NCBI GenBank assembly: GCA_963969365.1
Contig: OZ017746.1
Location: forward strand, 3,038,001-3,102,000
Source of the DNA: Asterochloris sp. CNOR1
Taxonomy: Eukaryota; Chlorophyta; Trebouxiophyceae; Trebouxiales; Trebouxiaceae
Length of the DNA stretch: 64,000 nt
Direction of reading: 5' to 3'
Shown here: in pieces, positions 1 to 12,377 of the stretch
How positions within the stretch are numbered: the stretch's first letter is position 1
How the letters are laid out: the number at the start of each line of letters is the position of its first letter
The notes under the pieces: model-generated
The model's database searches: none
Told to the model about the DNA's origin: nothing
The model's input: only the letters and a program-made list of their open reading frames with translations
Position numbers and translations under genes: made by a program

Positions 1-3000
1 CCCCGTCAGCATTGAGTGGTTCAAGGGCGCCGTGACCAACGTCTGCTACAATGCCCTGGACCGCCATGTCAAGGCTGGCAACGGCGATCGCGTGGCCATC
101 TACTGGGAGGGCAACGATGAGGGGGTGCAGTCCAAGACCACCTACAAGGAGCTGCTGGACATGACCTGCCGGCAAGCTGCTGCTCCAGAGATGCACTGCA
201 CAGGGACCCACATGTCTTTGCAGCCTGTGCCTGGGCTCGGGCTCACAAGTGAGTGTCTGGTGTGGAGATGGACTGACTGCACAGCACTGCCTGTTACAGG
301 ATCGCCAACTACCTGAAGTCTGTGGGAGTCAAGAAGGGCTCGGATGTCTGCATCTACATGCCCATGCTGGCCGAGCTGCCTGCTGCCATGGTGAGCCCCT
401 CTGCCTGCTGCAGCCCTGGCTGCGCTGCATGATGCACTGCCATGATACACCAACAGCCCTGGATATGCTGCATAATACACTGCCATTGCAGCCACCAGCC
501 TGTCCCTGGGAACCCTGTCTGGCCCTGTGCCCAGCCTGTTGCCCTGGGCCTCAATGCAGTTTTCACAGGCTGAGGGCGGCCTCCTGTGCCTGCAGCTGGC
601 ATGCGCACGCATCGGGGCTGTGCACAGCGTTGTGTTCGCGGGCTTCTCTGCAGAATCCCTGTCGGGCAGGATGCAGGACGCCCAGCCCCGCGTATTGCTC
701 ACCTGCTCCGCTGTCAAGCGAGGGCCCAAGGCCATCTCCCTCAAGGTAATGAGGCGCCTGCATGCTCACCCTTCTGCTGCCCTCCCAAGACATGTGCTGT
801 GCCACCTGCGGGCTGCACAGGACCTGATGGGTGCACAGTTCTGCATCAGTCAGCAAGACCCAGGTGTCAAGACCTAACCAACCAAAAATGCCCACTGCCA
901 ACTGTTGCGCCAGTGCCCAGGTGTGCTCATCATCGGCCAGTTCTGCTTACCTCTTTCAGTCTGCTAGAACCCAGCTGAGGAACCTGTCCTAGTGTCAGCC
1001 CCATCGCCTTGCTCTCAGGTTATTTGCCCACTGCCTGCCCTTGAGCCTTGCCTGCTCACCACCTGGCTGCAAATGTGCTCACACCAGGCTGCCCTGCCTG
1101 CCCTGCAGGAGATTGTTGATGACGCCCTGATCATCACCAGCAAGTCTGGGTACGATGTGCCAGAGGTGTGCGTGTTCAACCACTCCCAGGCGCAGCCGCA
1201 GTCGCAGGTGGCCATGCAGAAGGGGCGGGACGTGTGGTGGCAGGACGTGGTTGCAAAGCAGGAGCCCACTTGCGAAGTGGAGTGGTTGGAGGCAGAGGAA
1301 CCCCTGTTCAAGGTGGGTGCCCAGGCTGCACAAGTGGGCAACCATTGAACGTGTTTGTGCCCAGATGTGCTTGGGCTGCCCTGTGACACCACTTGTGGGC
1401 AATCAAGAGCACGTCTGCGAGATGGCGTGGTCGGAGGCAAAGGGCCCCTGGTCAAGATGGGGGCTGTACCACGTTCTGAATATGGCTTGAGGCTGAGCAG
1501 CTCCTATCTAAGTGGATGCGATCCTGAGATGTGAGCAAGCCATGTGGGGAGGCCATGAGAGTGGAAGCCTGGAGCTCTGCTCAAGGCGGCCTTGATGGGT
1601 TCGCTGGCGGACTTTGCTTTGGCTAGGCTGTCAGACGCTTTATGTGGAGGAGCCCAGTAGCCGTCATTCACCAATTGCTGCTTGCATCCTGTCTGGCTTT
1701 TGTTCGTGGTGTAACTTCAGGGCCAGGGCAGCTTGTTGAGACGGTCGCTGCTCAGCTATGCTTGATGATGAGCATGGAGCTCATGCTGGCTCAGATTCAG
1801 CTGGGCTGTGGGATTGGGTAGTGGAGGCTTTACATCCAGTTGGAGCTGCTGAGGTGAAGGGAAAGAACACATAAGCTGGCGAGCAAGCACCACCTCCTGG
1901 CCGGCTGCTAACAAGAGGGAGTGGTCTGAAGTTGAGCTGCCCTGTTCCATGTGGGTGGGGCAGCAGCACTAAGCTGGTGGTAGAGAGGAACACTGTGCGG
2001 CCATCGTGCTGCGCTGTTCTGCACACAGCATACCTTCAAGACCAGGTTGGCAGTTCAAGCTTGTTGCAGCTCAGCTGCCCTGCCTGCCCTGCATGCAGCC
2101 TATGTCAGTGCTGTTGCTACAGGCCACACTCCAGGGGTGCAAGATTCTGTGCAAACTTTTCTGGTTGCTGCCAGGCCACTCTGCTGATTTTCATGTGACA
2201 CTGCTGCAGCTGTACACAAGCGGGTCCACTGGCAAGCCCAAGGGTGTGCTGCACACCACGGCCGGCTACATGATGGGCGCTGGTGAGGCTGTGGCAGCCT
2301 GTACTCCTGAATGGCACAGGCAGAGCTTGTGCGCTGCTTTGCTCGGCCTCTTTCGCTCTGGTCTGGTCAATTGTTCCCTGTTCCAGGCTGCTCTGCTGTC
2401 TACTGTACCAGGCAGCTTTGTGACAGCCCCAGGAGTGCTGAGGGAACTTTGACGGGTCCATTGTGGATGCTGCAGCGACAACCTTCAAATATGTCTTTGA
2501 CTACCAGCCAGACGATGTGTACTGGTGCACAGCTGACTGTGGGTGGATCACTGGCCACTCTTACGTGACATATGGTGAGGCCACAGGGCATCGGCCCTTA
2601 AGCAATGGTCTGGACCCTCACCTTTGCAGCGCTGCAGCCACAGGACACATTGGTGCTTGCTTGGCAGAGTGACACCCTTGGCTGCAAGAAGCTGCCAGCC
2701 CTGCTGCTATCCCATAGCTGATGCATCTGAGTGTGACCTAGTCTTGCCTTGCACGACAGCACCACAGACTCCTGGGCACCAGTCCTGCTGCCCCAGCCCT
2801 ACTGCGGTTGAGAGCCGCCTGTCTGTCTGTCTGCAGGCCCCATGCTGCTGGGTGCCACCCAGGTGGTGTTTGAGGGCGTGCCCACCTATCCTGACGCTGG
2901 CAGGGCCTGGGCCATCACAGACAAGTACAAGGTGAGCTGCTGCACGTGAGGTGCACCAGTCCCAGTAACAGGGGCCACTGCCTCGTGCCACAAACATAGA

Positions 3001-6000
3001 GGGCGCCTGCACAGAGCAGGCGGGACAGCCCTGGCCAGTGCAAGGTGAGCTGCTGCCCCTGAGCTGCACCAACATGGCCCCAGCGGTGCCACAAAACATT
3101 GGTGGCCTTCATAGAGCAGGTTGCAGGGCCTGCCATCAAAGACAGGTGCAAGGTGAGCTGCTGCACACAGCTGAACAGCGCCAATGTTGCATGGACCCAA
3201 GGGGACGCTGGCTTGCCATGCACCAGCAATGGCCTGCCTGCAGCAGGTTGCAGGGCTGTCTCAGGCGCCTGGGCCCTCTCGGACAAGTGCAGGGTGAGGC
3301 CCGAGCACCTTCGCTGCTCCTGGCCGGTGCTGCACAAGCCCCTCACCTGCCCCCCTGACAAGCACAAATGCTGCATCGACCCAAAGCCACACAAGCAAAA
3401 TGCTGCACGTATCCCGCAACCTGATTGTGCATCATGGCCGCCATGCTCTAGGCAGGATGCCGGTGGCGTGGGTTAGCCTGGTTGCCAAAATGGACTCCGT
3501 CGCCACGATCTGCCAGCACTGTTGAGGTGGCTTGTGCTGCAGGTGTCCCTGCTGTACACTGCGCCCACAGCCATCCGTTCTCTGATGGCCAAGGGCGACT
3601 CTTTCGTGACTAAGCACAGCCGCAAGAGCCTGCGCGTGCTGGGGACTGTGGGCGAGCCCATCAACCCTGCAGGTCAGTCTGCCGACTGCAGCCCTGTTGG
3701 GTCCGCGCCGACCTGCCTGACCTAGCCCTGATCTGGTCTGCTGCCAGCTGGTGCTCTCTCTCTCAGCTGCTATCTGATTTGCTGGACCTGTCCATCTCTC
3801 CAGCTCAGCCTGGCTCCAACTTAATTTCAGTATGCTGTGCAGCCGCATTATGGTCTGAATGGCAATCGCCTCCCCCAATTTTGTCATGGTCTCACCCCAA
3901 TGCTCTGTGGTGGTGCAGCATGGAGCTGGTACTATTCTGTGGTGGGCGAGGAGAGATGTGTCATCGTGAGTCTCGACAAGCTGACGGCTCCCATCTGACG
4001 TCACCTTGCCTGTCAGGTGCCTGTCCTGTCAAAGATGTCTTCCCATTGCAATCTGCAAAGTGGGTGCCATGTTTGCAGGTGGACACCTACTGGCAGACAG
4101 AGACAGGTGGGGAATTTGGCGCCCATGTCTGTCTATCTGCTGTGCAGCTACCTAGGGGCCTCCTGGCTGCTGCCTGTGCAACCATTGTGCTCAGGAGCTC
4201 TGCTGGCATGGTGAAGAGCCCTGCTGTGCTCAAGAGCCCTGCTGCACCAAAGAATTCTGATAGCATGCAAAACAGCTGATCTAAAAAGAATTGCTGGCCT
4301 GCTCATGAACTCTGCTGACCTGCAGGCGCCCACGTCATCACCAACCTGCCGGGCGCCACCCCTATGAAGCCTGGGTCAGCTACCCTGCCCTTTTTTGGCT
4401 GTGAGCCTGCTGTGCTGGGAGAGGATGGCAAGGAGCAGGATGGGGAGTGCTCAGGGTGAGAGCTGCTGCCTTCCTGTGCAGGCTGAATCTGCTGGCATGA
4501 TGAGCTGCCCTTGCAGTGCCCCGGCATTGCTCAGCTCCATCGAAGCAGACTGGGAGGGTGCCCAGGGGGTTGACTAAATCACTCTGCAAGCCGCATTCCT
4601 TGGTGGCCAACAGGCTGTCCTTGAGGTGCCTCCAGCTTGCTTGCCAGCCCCAATGAAGCAAGATGGGTGAGAGCCGTCTGCAGGCGCAACTTGCTTTCTT
4701 GCTCTGCGCCGCGCCTGAAGTGCTGCCTGCGCGCTGGTCAGCCTGAGAGTCTTCAGGTGTCAGCACCGCTCACATGCGGATGACCGCCACCTGGCAGCCC
4801 AGGCTGTTCAGTTCCGTGTGCTGCTGCCAATGCTGCTGGTCAGGCCCATGGCGGAGACAGCCTGGGGACAAGTGCTTGCTGCATGCAAGGGGTGATTTGC
4901 CGGCAGGTTCTGTTGGGGCTGGCTAACAGTGTATTCATGAGCTCATGGCCAGCCCTGCCCTCGGGCCTCATGCGCAGCAGCCCAGTGCTGCAGCCACAGT
5001 CAGTGGTGTGCTGCCTGGCTGCAGGTACCTGGTCTTCAAGCGCCCCTGGCCATCCATGATGCGCACCCTGGCCGGCAATCATGAACGCTTTGAGCAGACC
5101 TACTTTGACATGTACCGGGGGTACTATTTCACAGGTTTGCCTCTGCCCACGGCAACTGCTCTGTGTCCTGCGGCTGAGTCAGGCCAACAGCCTGCTGCAC
5201 GTTGAGGTACTTCACAGGTCAGCCACCTCGCTTGGGCATTGCCTGTTTCATTGCTCACCGCTGCAGGCCAGCCAATTACAACTGCAAGCTGAGGCTCCAC
5301 AATACAGCCTCCCTACTTGCCAAGCACTTGCGTCGAGGCAGAACAGCATGCTGCTATGGTTTGGCAGCTTGTACTGAGGACCCAATGCACGAAGGTGTTG
5401 CGCCGTGCGTCAGCTCAACAACCCCAAAGAGAACCCTGACACAGACAGCACCGCTGCCTGCAGGTGACGGCTGCCGCAGGGACAAGGATGGCTACTACTG
5501 GCTGACAGGACGTGTCGACGATGGTCAGCAATCCCCCTTGCCCCTACAGTCAGCTCGTGCAGTCTCCCCATGTGACATGAAGCGCTAATTTTACACAGTG
5601 CTTGTTGCCGCCGTCAATCCATAAGCTACTGCTTGCGTCAAACCTTGCCGAAAGTGCCAGAGCGCTGTCCCGCTTGTGTGCTGCCTGCTGGTAGTCAGTA
5701 GCAGCTGGTGTGCCAGCAGCTGACCAATGCCCAGTTGACCTGCAGTGATTAATGTCAGTGGCCACCGCATTGGCACTGCTGAGGTGGAGTCGGCGCTGGT
5801 GACCTGCCCCGACTGCGCTGAGGCAGCTGTGGTCCCTGTGGAGCACTCCATCAAGGGCCAGGTAAGCCCAGCCCACCAGCCCTGATGCATACATGCTGCT
5901 CACAGCTTGGTATGGTAGCTCGCTTTAAAGGGTTAAGTCTGCTGAGCATGCCTGTCCTGAATCCATTGTGCAGGCCCATTGCTGCCGTGCAAGGGCTGCA

Positions 6001-6918
6001 GACTGGCTTTGAAGCGCATGATACCCTTCAAGCCTGCATCACTTGCTGGCTGCTCTGCAGGCGATCTATGCTTATGTTACCCTGATGGATGGCAACAAGT
6101 AAGAGCTTTGAGTGTGTTCCCCACTCTGTACACATTTCAGCACTGTTTGTATTCAAAGTGATGTGGGCTTACCCACCAGAGGGCTCTGCAGCGGCAGCGC
6201 TCTACCAACTGCTTGCTGATCCTTGCTGCAGCTATCCACCCGATGAGACAATCCGCAAGAGCTTGATTGCGGCTGTGCGGAAACAGATCGGCCCCATCGC
6301 CACCCCAGACACCATTCACTGGGCGCCTGGACTGCCCAAGACTCGCAGTGGCAAGATCATGCGGTAAGGCAGCAGCATGCAGCTGCTGAGCTGGGCTTGC
6401 ACTGCACAGCACGCTGCCGCACTGTTGCCCGTGCTCATCGCGACCAACAGCTGCTGCATGGAGCATGCACGTCAGGGCCTGCTGCATCACTGTGGGGCCC
6501 ATTGCAGTAACAGTACATGCTTGGTGGGGCCTGCTCGTCGAGACTTTTCAAGCCACTGGTCATGCACCCTGGTGTCATGCAGCTTTTGTTGTGTGCGAAT
6601 TGACAGAAAAGGCTTGAACTGCAGGCGCATCTTGCGGAAGATCGCCAGCAAGTGAGGCAGTCGTCTGGTCTCTGTACTGCTCCTGCAGCATTGCAAGCTT
6701 CCCCTTGAATGCCATTGCTGCAAAATGAGTTCACCACCTGAGTGGGCCATCGTTGCTGCAGGGAGGAATCACAACTGGGTGATATCAGCACCCTGGCCGA
6801 TCCCAGTGTGAGTACATTCATCTGCACAAAGCAGTTTCACGCTGGCCACTCCTGTCTGACATGCTCCTCTGGCTCTCTGCAGGTGGTGGAGCAGCTCCTG
6901 CTTCTGCGTGGCAAGTGA
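1..6918 (+). CDS. ACS: Acetyl-CoA synthetase (AMP-forming), 5' partial, about 19 exons
   Basis: The enzyme activates acetate to acetyl-CoA through acetyl-AMP. The window opens inside the N-terminal part ([20 protein letters not shown]); the true start and any transit peptide lie to the left, so plastid or cytosol cannot be decided. Spliced exons give the adenylate-forming core motifs in order: [11 protein letters not shown] at 2210-2285, CGWITGHSY near 2545, the DTYWQTETG signature at 4079-4106, [11 protein letters not shown] at 5464-5523, and [11 protein letters not shown] with the catalytic lysine across 6232-6363 and 6624. Exons read as 2-171, 300-390, 596-745, 1109-1312, 2210-2285, 2475-2574, 2837-2931, 3543-3672, 3919-3965, 4079-4106, 4326-4455, 5025-5134, 5464-5523, 5746-5861, 6061-6098, 6232-6363, 6624-6651, 6762-6807 and 6883-6918. 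All motifs are intact, so this looks functional. The first intron has a GC donor. It converges on the SKIP16-like gene. Confidence 0.95.
2921..3300 (+). repeat. Intronic array of exon-end/splice-donor copies in ACS
   Basis: The end of the exon at 2837-2931 and its donor (ACAAGTACAAGGTGAGC) reappears in the following intron as decayed tandem copies near 3035, 3140 and 3280, spaced about 105-140 bp. Each keeps a (A/G)TGCA(A/G)GGTGAG-like junction. Flanking words also recur (GCAGGGCCTG before the junction, GCTGCTGC after it). The pattern is read directly; the origin by tandem duplication is inferred. Confidence 0.75.
5115..5225 (+). repeat. Two-copy exon-end/donor duplication in ACS
   Basis: The exon end at 5120-5134 (GGTACTATTTCACAG followed by GT) has a partner at 5206-5217 (GGTACTTCACAG followed by GT), about 84 bp downstream inside the intron. 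The real donor here is the unusual GTTTGC, while the copy carries GTCAGC. Confidence 0.55.
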
Positions 6919-7283
6919 CCCTGTATTCTGCTTGTTCGAATGCATCCCAGCCAACCAGAGTGCACTCAGCAGTCTCTTCAGTGGTGCGCGCTGTGGTGTG
7001 CGCTGTCCATCTCCGGACAGACACTGCAATTTTTGAGACCCCTCCTGGAGGCTGGCAGCAGGCACTCCCTTTGCCACACCACAGCCAATTTGCCCTTCTA
7101 TCAGCAGGAGCTAGTAGGCAGGACGTTTGCCAAATGTCAACACATGCTCTGCCTTTTGATGGTTCAATTGATAATCGGTCTACAATGCAAATCCAGTGGG
7201 CAGCGTCACTACCTGCACACTGCTCATGACTGACTTGCTGCAATTAGACGCTGACATATGAGCTGGCAAGGCGTGAGAAGTGG
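6919..7283. other. Convergent intergenic gap, ACS / SKIP16-like
   Basis: This 365-bp stretch lies between two convergent stop codons and presumably holds both 3' UTRs. I see no coding signal, no RNA gene and no TGTAA polyadenylation word on the plus strand. Confidence 0.5.
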
Positions 7284-10200
7284 TCAGTAAAGGTGGTCTG
7301 GAATCTCCAGCTTGAATTGTGGGATGGCCACAAGGAATGGAGGCCCAGTTGGACTGGCAATGGTGCCCTAAACAGCAATCAAGCGTGTTCCATCAGAAGG
7401 CAGTCTACATGTTGCTGCTGCAGAGCCAAGGCCGCTGTACACAGGGAGTGTGTGTTCACAAAGTAGCAGCTGCAGAGCTCACCTCCACCATTTCAAAGAA
7501 CCCCTCCATGAAGCCACGCTCCTGCGATGCACTCTGATATACAAACTCCTCGCCGCCTGCAGAGCCAGTTTGCCTGCTTAGCACTTCAGGCTCAGCCCTC
7601 GTGAAGCCATCAACAATTCTGCAGACCACAGGCTGCACCAGAATAATTGCCTGTCCGCAAGATGGGACTGCCCCCATGACTGCTGCCACAGAGAGTACCT
7701 GGGGAGGGTACTGCTACAGAGGGGTGCGCACTGCATCACGCCCTCGAGGGAACTTGCCTGCCAGCAGGATGGGGTGCTCCCCAATAACTGCTGCTCCATG
7801 CACCTCGTCCACCACGTTCCCCTCCTCATTCCTCATCAGCCAGTGCCGGGACCTGAACAGGCAACAGCATGCTGTTTGTGCTTGCATTCCTCATCAATCA
7901 GTGCCAGGACCAGCACAAAGCAGGCGCTGTGCATGCCAGGATCTGCAGCATGCTGAGGGTGCAGGCAGCCCTCAGCAGACAGTGCCAAGGCCTGCATGGG
8001 GAGGCAGCACGCTGTGAAAGCCTGCCAGCTTCTGCCCAGCCCAGGACGGTCCACCAGCATGCTGTGAGTGCCCTGGGCAGATGAGTTTGCGCTGCATGGG
8101 GTCAGTGCACTGGGCTGCTGCTTGTCGCTTGGCTGGTGCGTTCCTTGCTGTTGGCAGTGGTGCCCCATGGCAGCCAGACGACAGGGCCAGCTCACACAAG
8201 CTGCACGCTTGAGAGCGGCTTGAAAGGCGCGTCTGCCGGCAACTGCCCCCTCTGCTCCTCCTGGGACGCCAACGACATGCGAATGCTACAAGACACGAGT
8301 GTGGGCGTGAGACATGGTTCATTGCCTGAAGTCAACAGCACAGTCGACGCCCTGCAGAAGCAAGGCCATGCAAAGCAATACACCTCATGGTCTGCCCTTG
8401 AAGTACTGCAGGGCGTCTGCTCTCAGGAACCAGAGGGACACATTGCCAGGCAGAGGCTGCTGCCATCATGGGATCGCACCTGTAGGTGAACAGAATGGGC
8501 TGCTCATCAACAACAAACATGGCTGACGCACTGACACTGACTCCTCTGGTGACAGCTGTCACCTGCACAGCAGCCACCCTCATCAGCAAGGGGTCCTGGC
8601 AGCCAGCACCAGTGGGCAGCACAGAAGGCAGCCAAACTGAGGGTGCTGGGGCCTACACAGAGATGTGCCACCCAGATTGAGCAGTGAGCAAGGCAGCTCA
8701 GGCAACACCATGCTGGCGCCTTGCTGGGGAGACCAAGCACAGCTGCAGAGCAGCTTGATGGCCACACAGGCCGCTCAGACTGGCAATGCAGGCCCCCCCA
8801 TGGTGGCCCCAGGTCTCTGAAGTTGCTGTCAGTCATGACTGCGACACAGCGTCAGCCTGATTGGACACAGTCAAGAGAATGGCATGGTTGGAGACAGAGG
8901 CAGCATGTGAGCTGCTGCCAGCGGCAAATACATGGGGTCCCTTCTGGCAGGCAAGATCATGATGGCATGAGTGAGGAGCTGGTCATGGTGGGTGCAGCCA
9001 TGCACCTGCTGCCGGGATGCTCTTCCCCACATAGAGACAGGATTCTGAGCCTGCCTTGCCACCGCAGCAGGCTGCAGCGCCAGCAAGGCAGGCAGGCAGC
9101 TCACAGCTCACGTAGTCAGGCGGTCCCCGAGGGTACAGGGAGATCCCCCTGAAGGCCAGGGCATCTGGGCGGGTTGCCACGCTGCTGTGGGGAGTCAGCT
9201 TGTCTGCCAAATAGTAACCGCTCTGCAGGCGCTCTGCAAAGCCCGCAAACCAGTCCACCAGAGGGACGCCTCGCCCTACCCAGAGGTCGACAGACTTGTT
9301 GTTGAGGAGGATCTTTCCATCTGCCACCTTTGCATATACCACCTGCAGGGCAGGTGGGGGAGCGTGGTGTGCAGCCAGAGCAATGTCCCGCCCCACACAA
9401 GGGTGAGGCCCCCATGCCAGGTCGTGAGGATCAATTTCTCTGCCACCTCCAGAGACACAGCCTGCGGAGCAGGTAGGGGGAGTTGATGTGCAGCTGCATA
9501 TGAGCAAAAGCAGTGCCCTGCCCCTCGACAAGTGCAGAGTTGCCATGCCAAGCGCTGTAAATCCTTAGGCCCTCTGCCTGCTTGGGATAAACAGCCTGCA
9601 TGGGTAGCCTGTGCTGCAGCTACAGAGCTCTGCGCTGTTGCTGCAAGGGCTGGACACCTTGCGGCCTGCAATGTAGCTACCCCTGAGGCACAGCGCTGCA
9701 GAGCAGGACATTGCACGCGCAGGCTCCTGCACATGGCTTGACAGTTGCTGCTGCTGGTAAGGATCAGAGCTGGGTGCCAAACACAAACCACTGGGGATGC
9801 AGGAGCATGACTCAGTGCCACCGTGTTCTGCAGGGCAAAGTCTCATGGCTTGCTGCCCAAAGCTGGCAGGTGGGATGTAGGCACCTTAAGCGCAAGCCTA
9901 TGTTGAAGGTGCATGCTCAATGGTATGCCTTCTGGCTCTGACATGCATGGGGCACGCGGGACTGCAAATGTTTGTTGCAGCCAGCATAGTGCTGGCATGC
10001 CTGGCTCCACGACTTGCCTTGCGCATGAGAGTACGCGAGGAAGCAAAGCTAACGACCACATTTTGGGTTGGATCCTGTGTCAGGCCCGCGGGATCACCTA
10101 ACGCCTCCAGCTCTGCCAGGGACAGCATGTAGCTCATAGAAAAATAGTTGTAGAACTGGTACCTGCAGGCAGGTTGCGTAGACTAGAGTCGAAGTGTAGA

Positions 10201-11298
10201 GGCGGGGTGAGAAGGGCTGCCTTCAGACAGTACGGATGCCACCTCAAAGAGGGTTCAAAGAGGGGCGATTCCTCCATGTGCAGGCCAGTTGAGGTATTCT
10301 GGGGAATACTCAAATGGCGTGGGAGAAGCAGGGAGGCTGCATGCATGACTTGACCTGCTGCTCTGCAGACTCATTAGCAGGCAGGTCCGCAAGCTGTGCT
10401 CCCAGGGCCTATCTGAGCAGCCAAGCAGACTTGCAGGCAGCAGCTTCACCCGCCAAATAAGCCCCAGGCTGAATACTTGGTCTCGTGTTGCCCATCATGT
10501 AATCTGTGGATGGCTGCCATGCCAGGTGGCAGGGTGTGACCCAGACGCTGCTCAGCCTGTGCGATGGCAGCGTCAGATGCTCCAGGCCTGGAAGTGACTC
10601 AGACAATGTATCAGACGCTTCAGAGAAGACAACAGGTCTGCAGCAGGCGCACTTGCCAGTATGTGCAAGAGGCAGCATCTTATATGCCAAGCACCCTGGC
10701 AGCAGGACTGCATCAGCCATGTGAAACTCACCGCAGCGTGCCAAGTAAAGCGGGGTGGTGCACGCTGAGCCAGGTCTTGATGGCAAACCATGCCTTCAGT
10801 ACTTTGGCGCCCTCCACCCCATGCTTGGCATAGGCAGTGTGCCAGGCTCTGAAGGCCTTCCTGCCGAAGATATAGTGAAGACATCAGGCGAGAGAGCTCG
10901 CTTCCTTTAGAAGAACAAGCGTGCAGGGAGCAGTGTGCAGACCCACTTCCAGGTCGTACAGAGCTCCGCGTCCGGCCCCACCAGCTCCTCAACATGGTAC
11001 AGCTGCCTGGCATGCACCTTCCAGAGCAGATCATCTCCAGCTGATGTGTGCCAGTGCTTGCACACGCATCCTGCTCTGGCCAGGTCCACAGGCTGAAGGC
11101 TCCTGAGAGTAGCATTTGTTGCATCAATGTCAGTCGAGTAAGGTAATCACACAGCCACGGGCCGAACCTGAGAATCTGCAACAGGCACTCAGGCTGCAGA
11201 TCTTGTGCCCCTGAAGCACTGCCTTCCTGTCTGGTCATCCTTGCTGCCTGATGAACATGCGAGACTTCACGCCCAATCATCAGAGACCTATGTGACAC
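7284..11298 (-). CDS. SKIP16: F-box / SMI1-KNR4 / ApaG protein (SKIP16-like)
   Basis: This is a predicted substrate-recognition subunit of an SCF (SKP1-cullin-F-box) ubiquitin ligase. The order matches plant SKIP16. An N-terminal F-box spans two exons (ECLLQIL near 11195, then LQPVDLARAGCVCKHW near 11090). A linker exon follows (KAFRAWHTAYAKHG, about 10730-10872), then an SMI1/KNR4-type segment (AIAQAEQRLGHTLPPGM near 10560), a middle exon with ISLYPRGPPDYVSCEL (about 9105-9350), and a C-terminal ApaG domain. ApaG exons: VTRGVSVSASAMFVV (about 8510-8590), SIRMSLASQEEQRG (about 8194-8310), EEGNVVDEVHGAAVIGEHPI (ending at 7854), GGEEFVYQSAS (about 7482-7570), and a final exon 7284-7367 ending KLEIPDHLY. 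The start is the first methionine before the F-box (11298 or 11238). Exon borders between 9000 and 10450 are uncertain. Confidence 0.85.
7826..8075 (-). repeat. Acceptor-edge tandem array in a SKIP16-like intron
   Basis: The 5' edge of the exon ending at 7854 (read on plus: CCTCATCAGCCAGTGCCGGG at 7831) is repeated in the intron at 7889 (CCTCATCAATCAGTGCCAGG) and again, more decayed, at 7969. The linking word AGCATGCTG recurs at about 7866, 7946 and 8057, with a variant near 8007. Spacings run 50-80 bp. Confidence 0.7.
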
Positions 11299-11309
11299 CT
11301 TGCCAGCTT

Positions 11310-11672
11310 GATCTCTCTTTGGGCATAGCTGACTTCGGCATCATCGAAAGTCCTGCTGCTTACAAAAAACATGGAGATTAGGCTCAGGAATATATGTCAC
11401 AGCTCCACTCTCTCCATGTCACGCTTCATGGCTGCACTGCCAGAGGTTTCAAGACAGCAGCCGCACTTGCATACCTGTCAAAGACCCGTCCTTCCCAGAC
11501 TCAAATAATCCTGGATGCGCACCTCGCAATACTGCTGTATCTCTGATACCTCACGTGTGCACATCATGCTCTTCCAGAGCTACTTGGCCCTCCAGCGGCA
11601 CCAAGCCTCTTACTGCTGCAGATCTCACCAAGAATCTGTCAGTGACATCCTAATGGCCTTGGCATCCTCCAT
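11310..11672 (-). other. Unassigned minus-strand exon candidates upstream of the SKIP16-like gene
   Basis: Several short open pieces with acceptable splice borders lie here on the minus strand: a possible first exon from an ATG at 11672 (MEDAKAIRMSLTDS, then GTGAGA), LVPLEGQVALEEHDVHT (before GTGAGG), YCEVRIQDYLSLG, and DDAEVSYAQREIKLA just upstream of 11298. They read like coding sequence but I cannot join them in one frame with confidence. They may be an N-terminal extension of the SKIP16-like protein, a separate very small gene, or a gene remnant. I do not recognise a family. Confidence 0.3.
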
Positions 11673-12377
11673 CTTGAGGACACTTCAGGTCTGTCACACC
11701 AATGGTGGTGGTACCATCTGTACATGTAGCGGTTGCTGAGCTGAAGCACAGGCACATGCTGAGCAGAAGGTATGCATGTGGTCAATTGCTTGAGGTACGT
11801 ACATGGTCACTTGCCTCCTAAGATTGATCTGCAGCACAAACTTGACAGTGAGCCCAATTGCCAGCAGCACTGGGCACCCTGGCCGTCATGTGACTCAGTC
11901 TCACTGGTTTCATCTTCTGCAAGGCACGCAAAGGGACAAGACAACTTACTGATTGCATCTTGCTGCTAAGCTGCCTCAGCCAGCACCACAAAGATTTGAC
12001 TTTGTCTGTTGAGGACTCATCATCGTGAAGCGTGCGGTATTGCCTCCAAGATCGCAGTGTAGCGCGAGCTGACTGACGATTTGACACAAGTCAGGGGCTC
12101 CAGGAGCATCTACCTGCGTGACGTCAACGAATACGACTTACGACTTGCGCACTTGGGGTCACCAAACTCGGGGTCGGCCCGAGTCCAGGCCTTGGGGACA
12201 CTCAAGCAGTTGCAAACCCCAGAGCTGTGGTTTGTCAAGCGTGCTGCTGTATACTTGACGCTAAGACACCTAACAAAGTCAAGGTTTGACCATCCAGAGG
12301 CATCTGATCAAAGCCATCAAGCAGTGATCAGTGCACAGCTTCAGCAGTGCTGACCTCAGGCTTTTCACATCTTCTAC
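11673..12377. promoter_or_regulatory. Divergent intergenic region, SKIP16-like / TIPIN
   Basis: This is a head-to-head upstream region of about 0.7 kb (1.08 kb if measured from 11298). A perfect palindrome TGACGTCA, the bZIP/CRE-type ACGT core, sits at 12119-12126, about 250 bp before the TIPIN start. No ORF here resembles a known protein. Regulatory use is inferred from position only. Confidence 0.35.

Noticed and set aside
2921-3380. CRISPR-like spaced direct repeats
   Set aside because: The copies diverge, spacing varies, each contains a splice donor matching the adjacent exon, and the DNA is eukaryotic.
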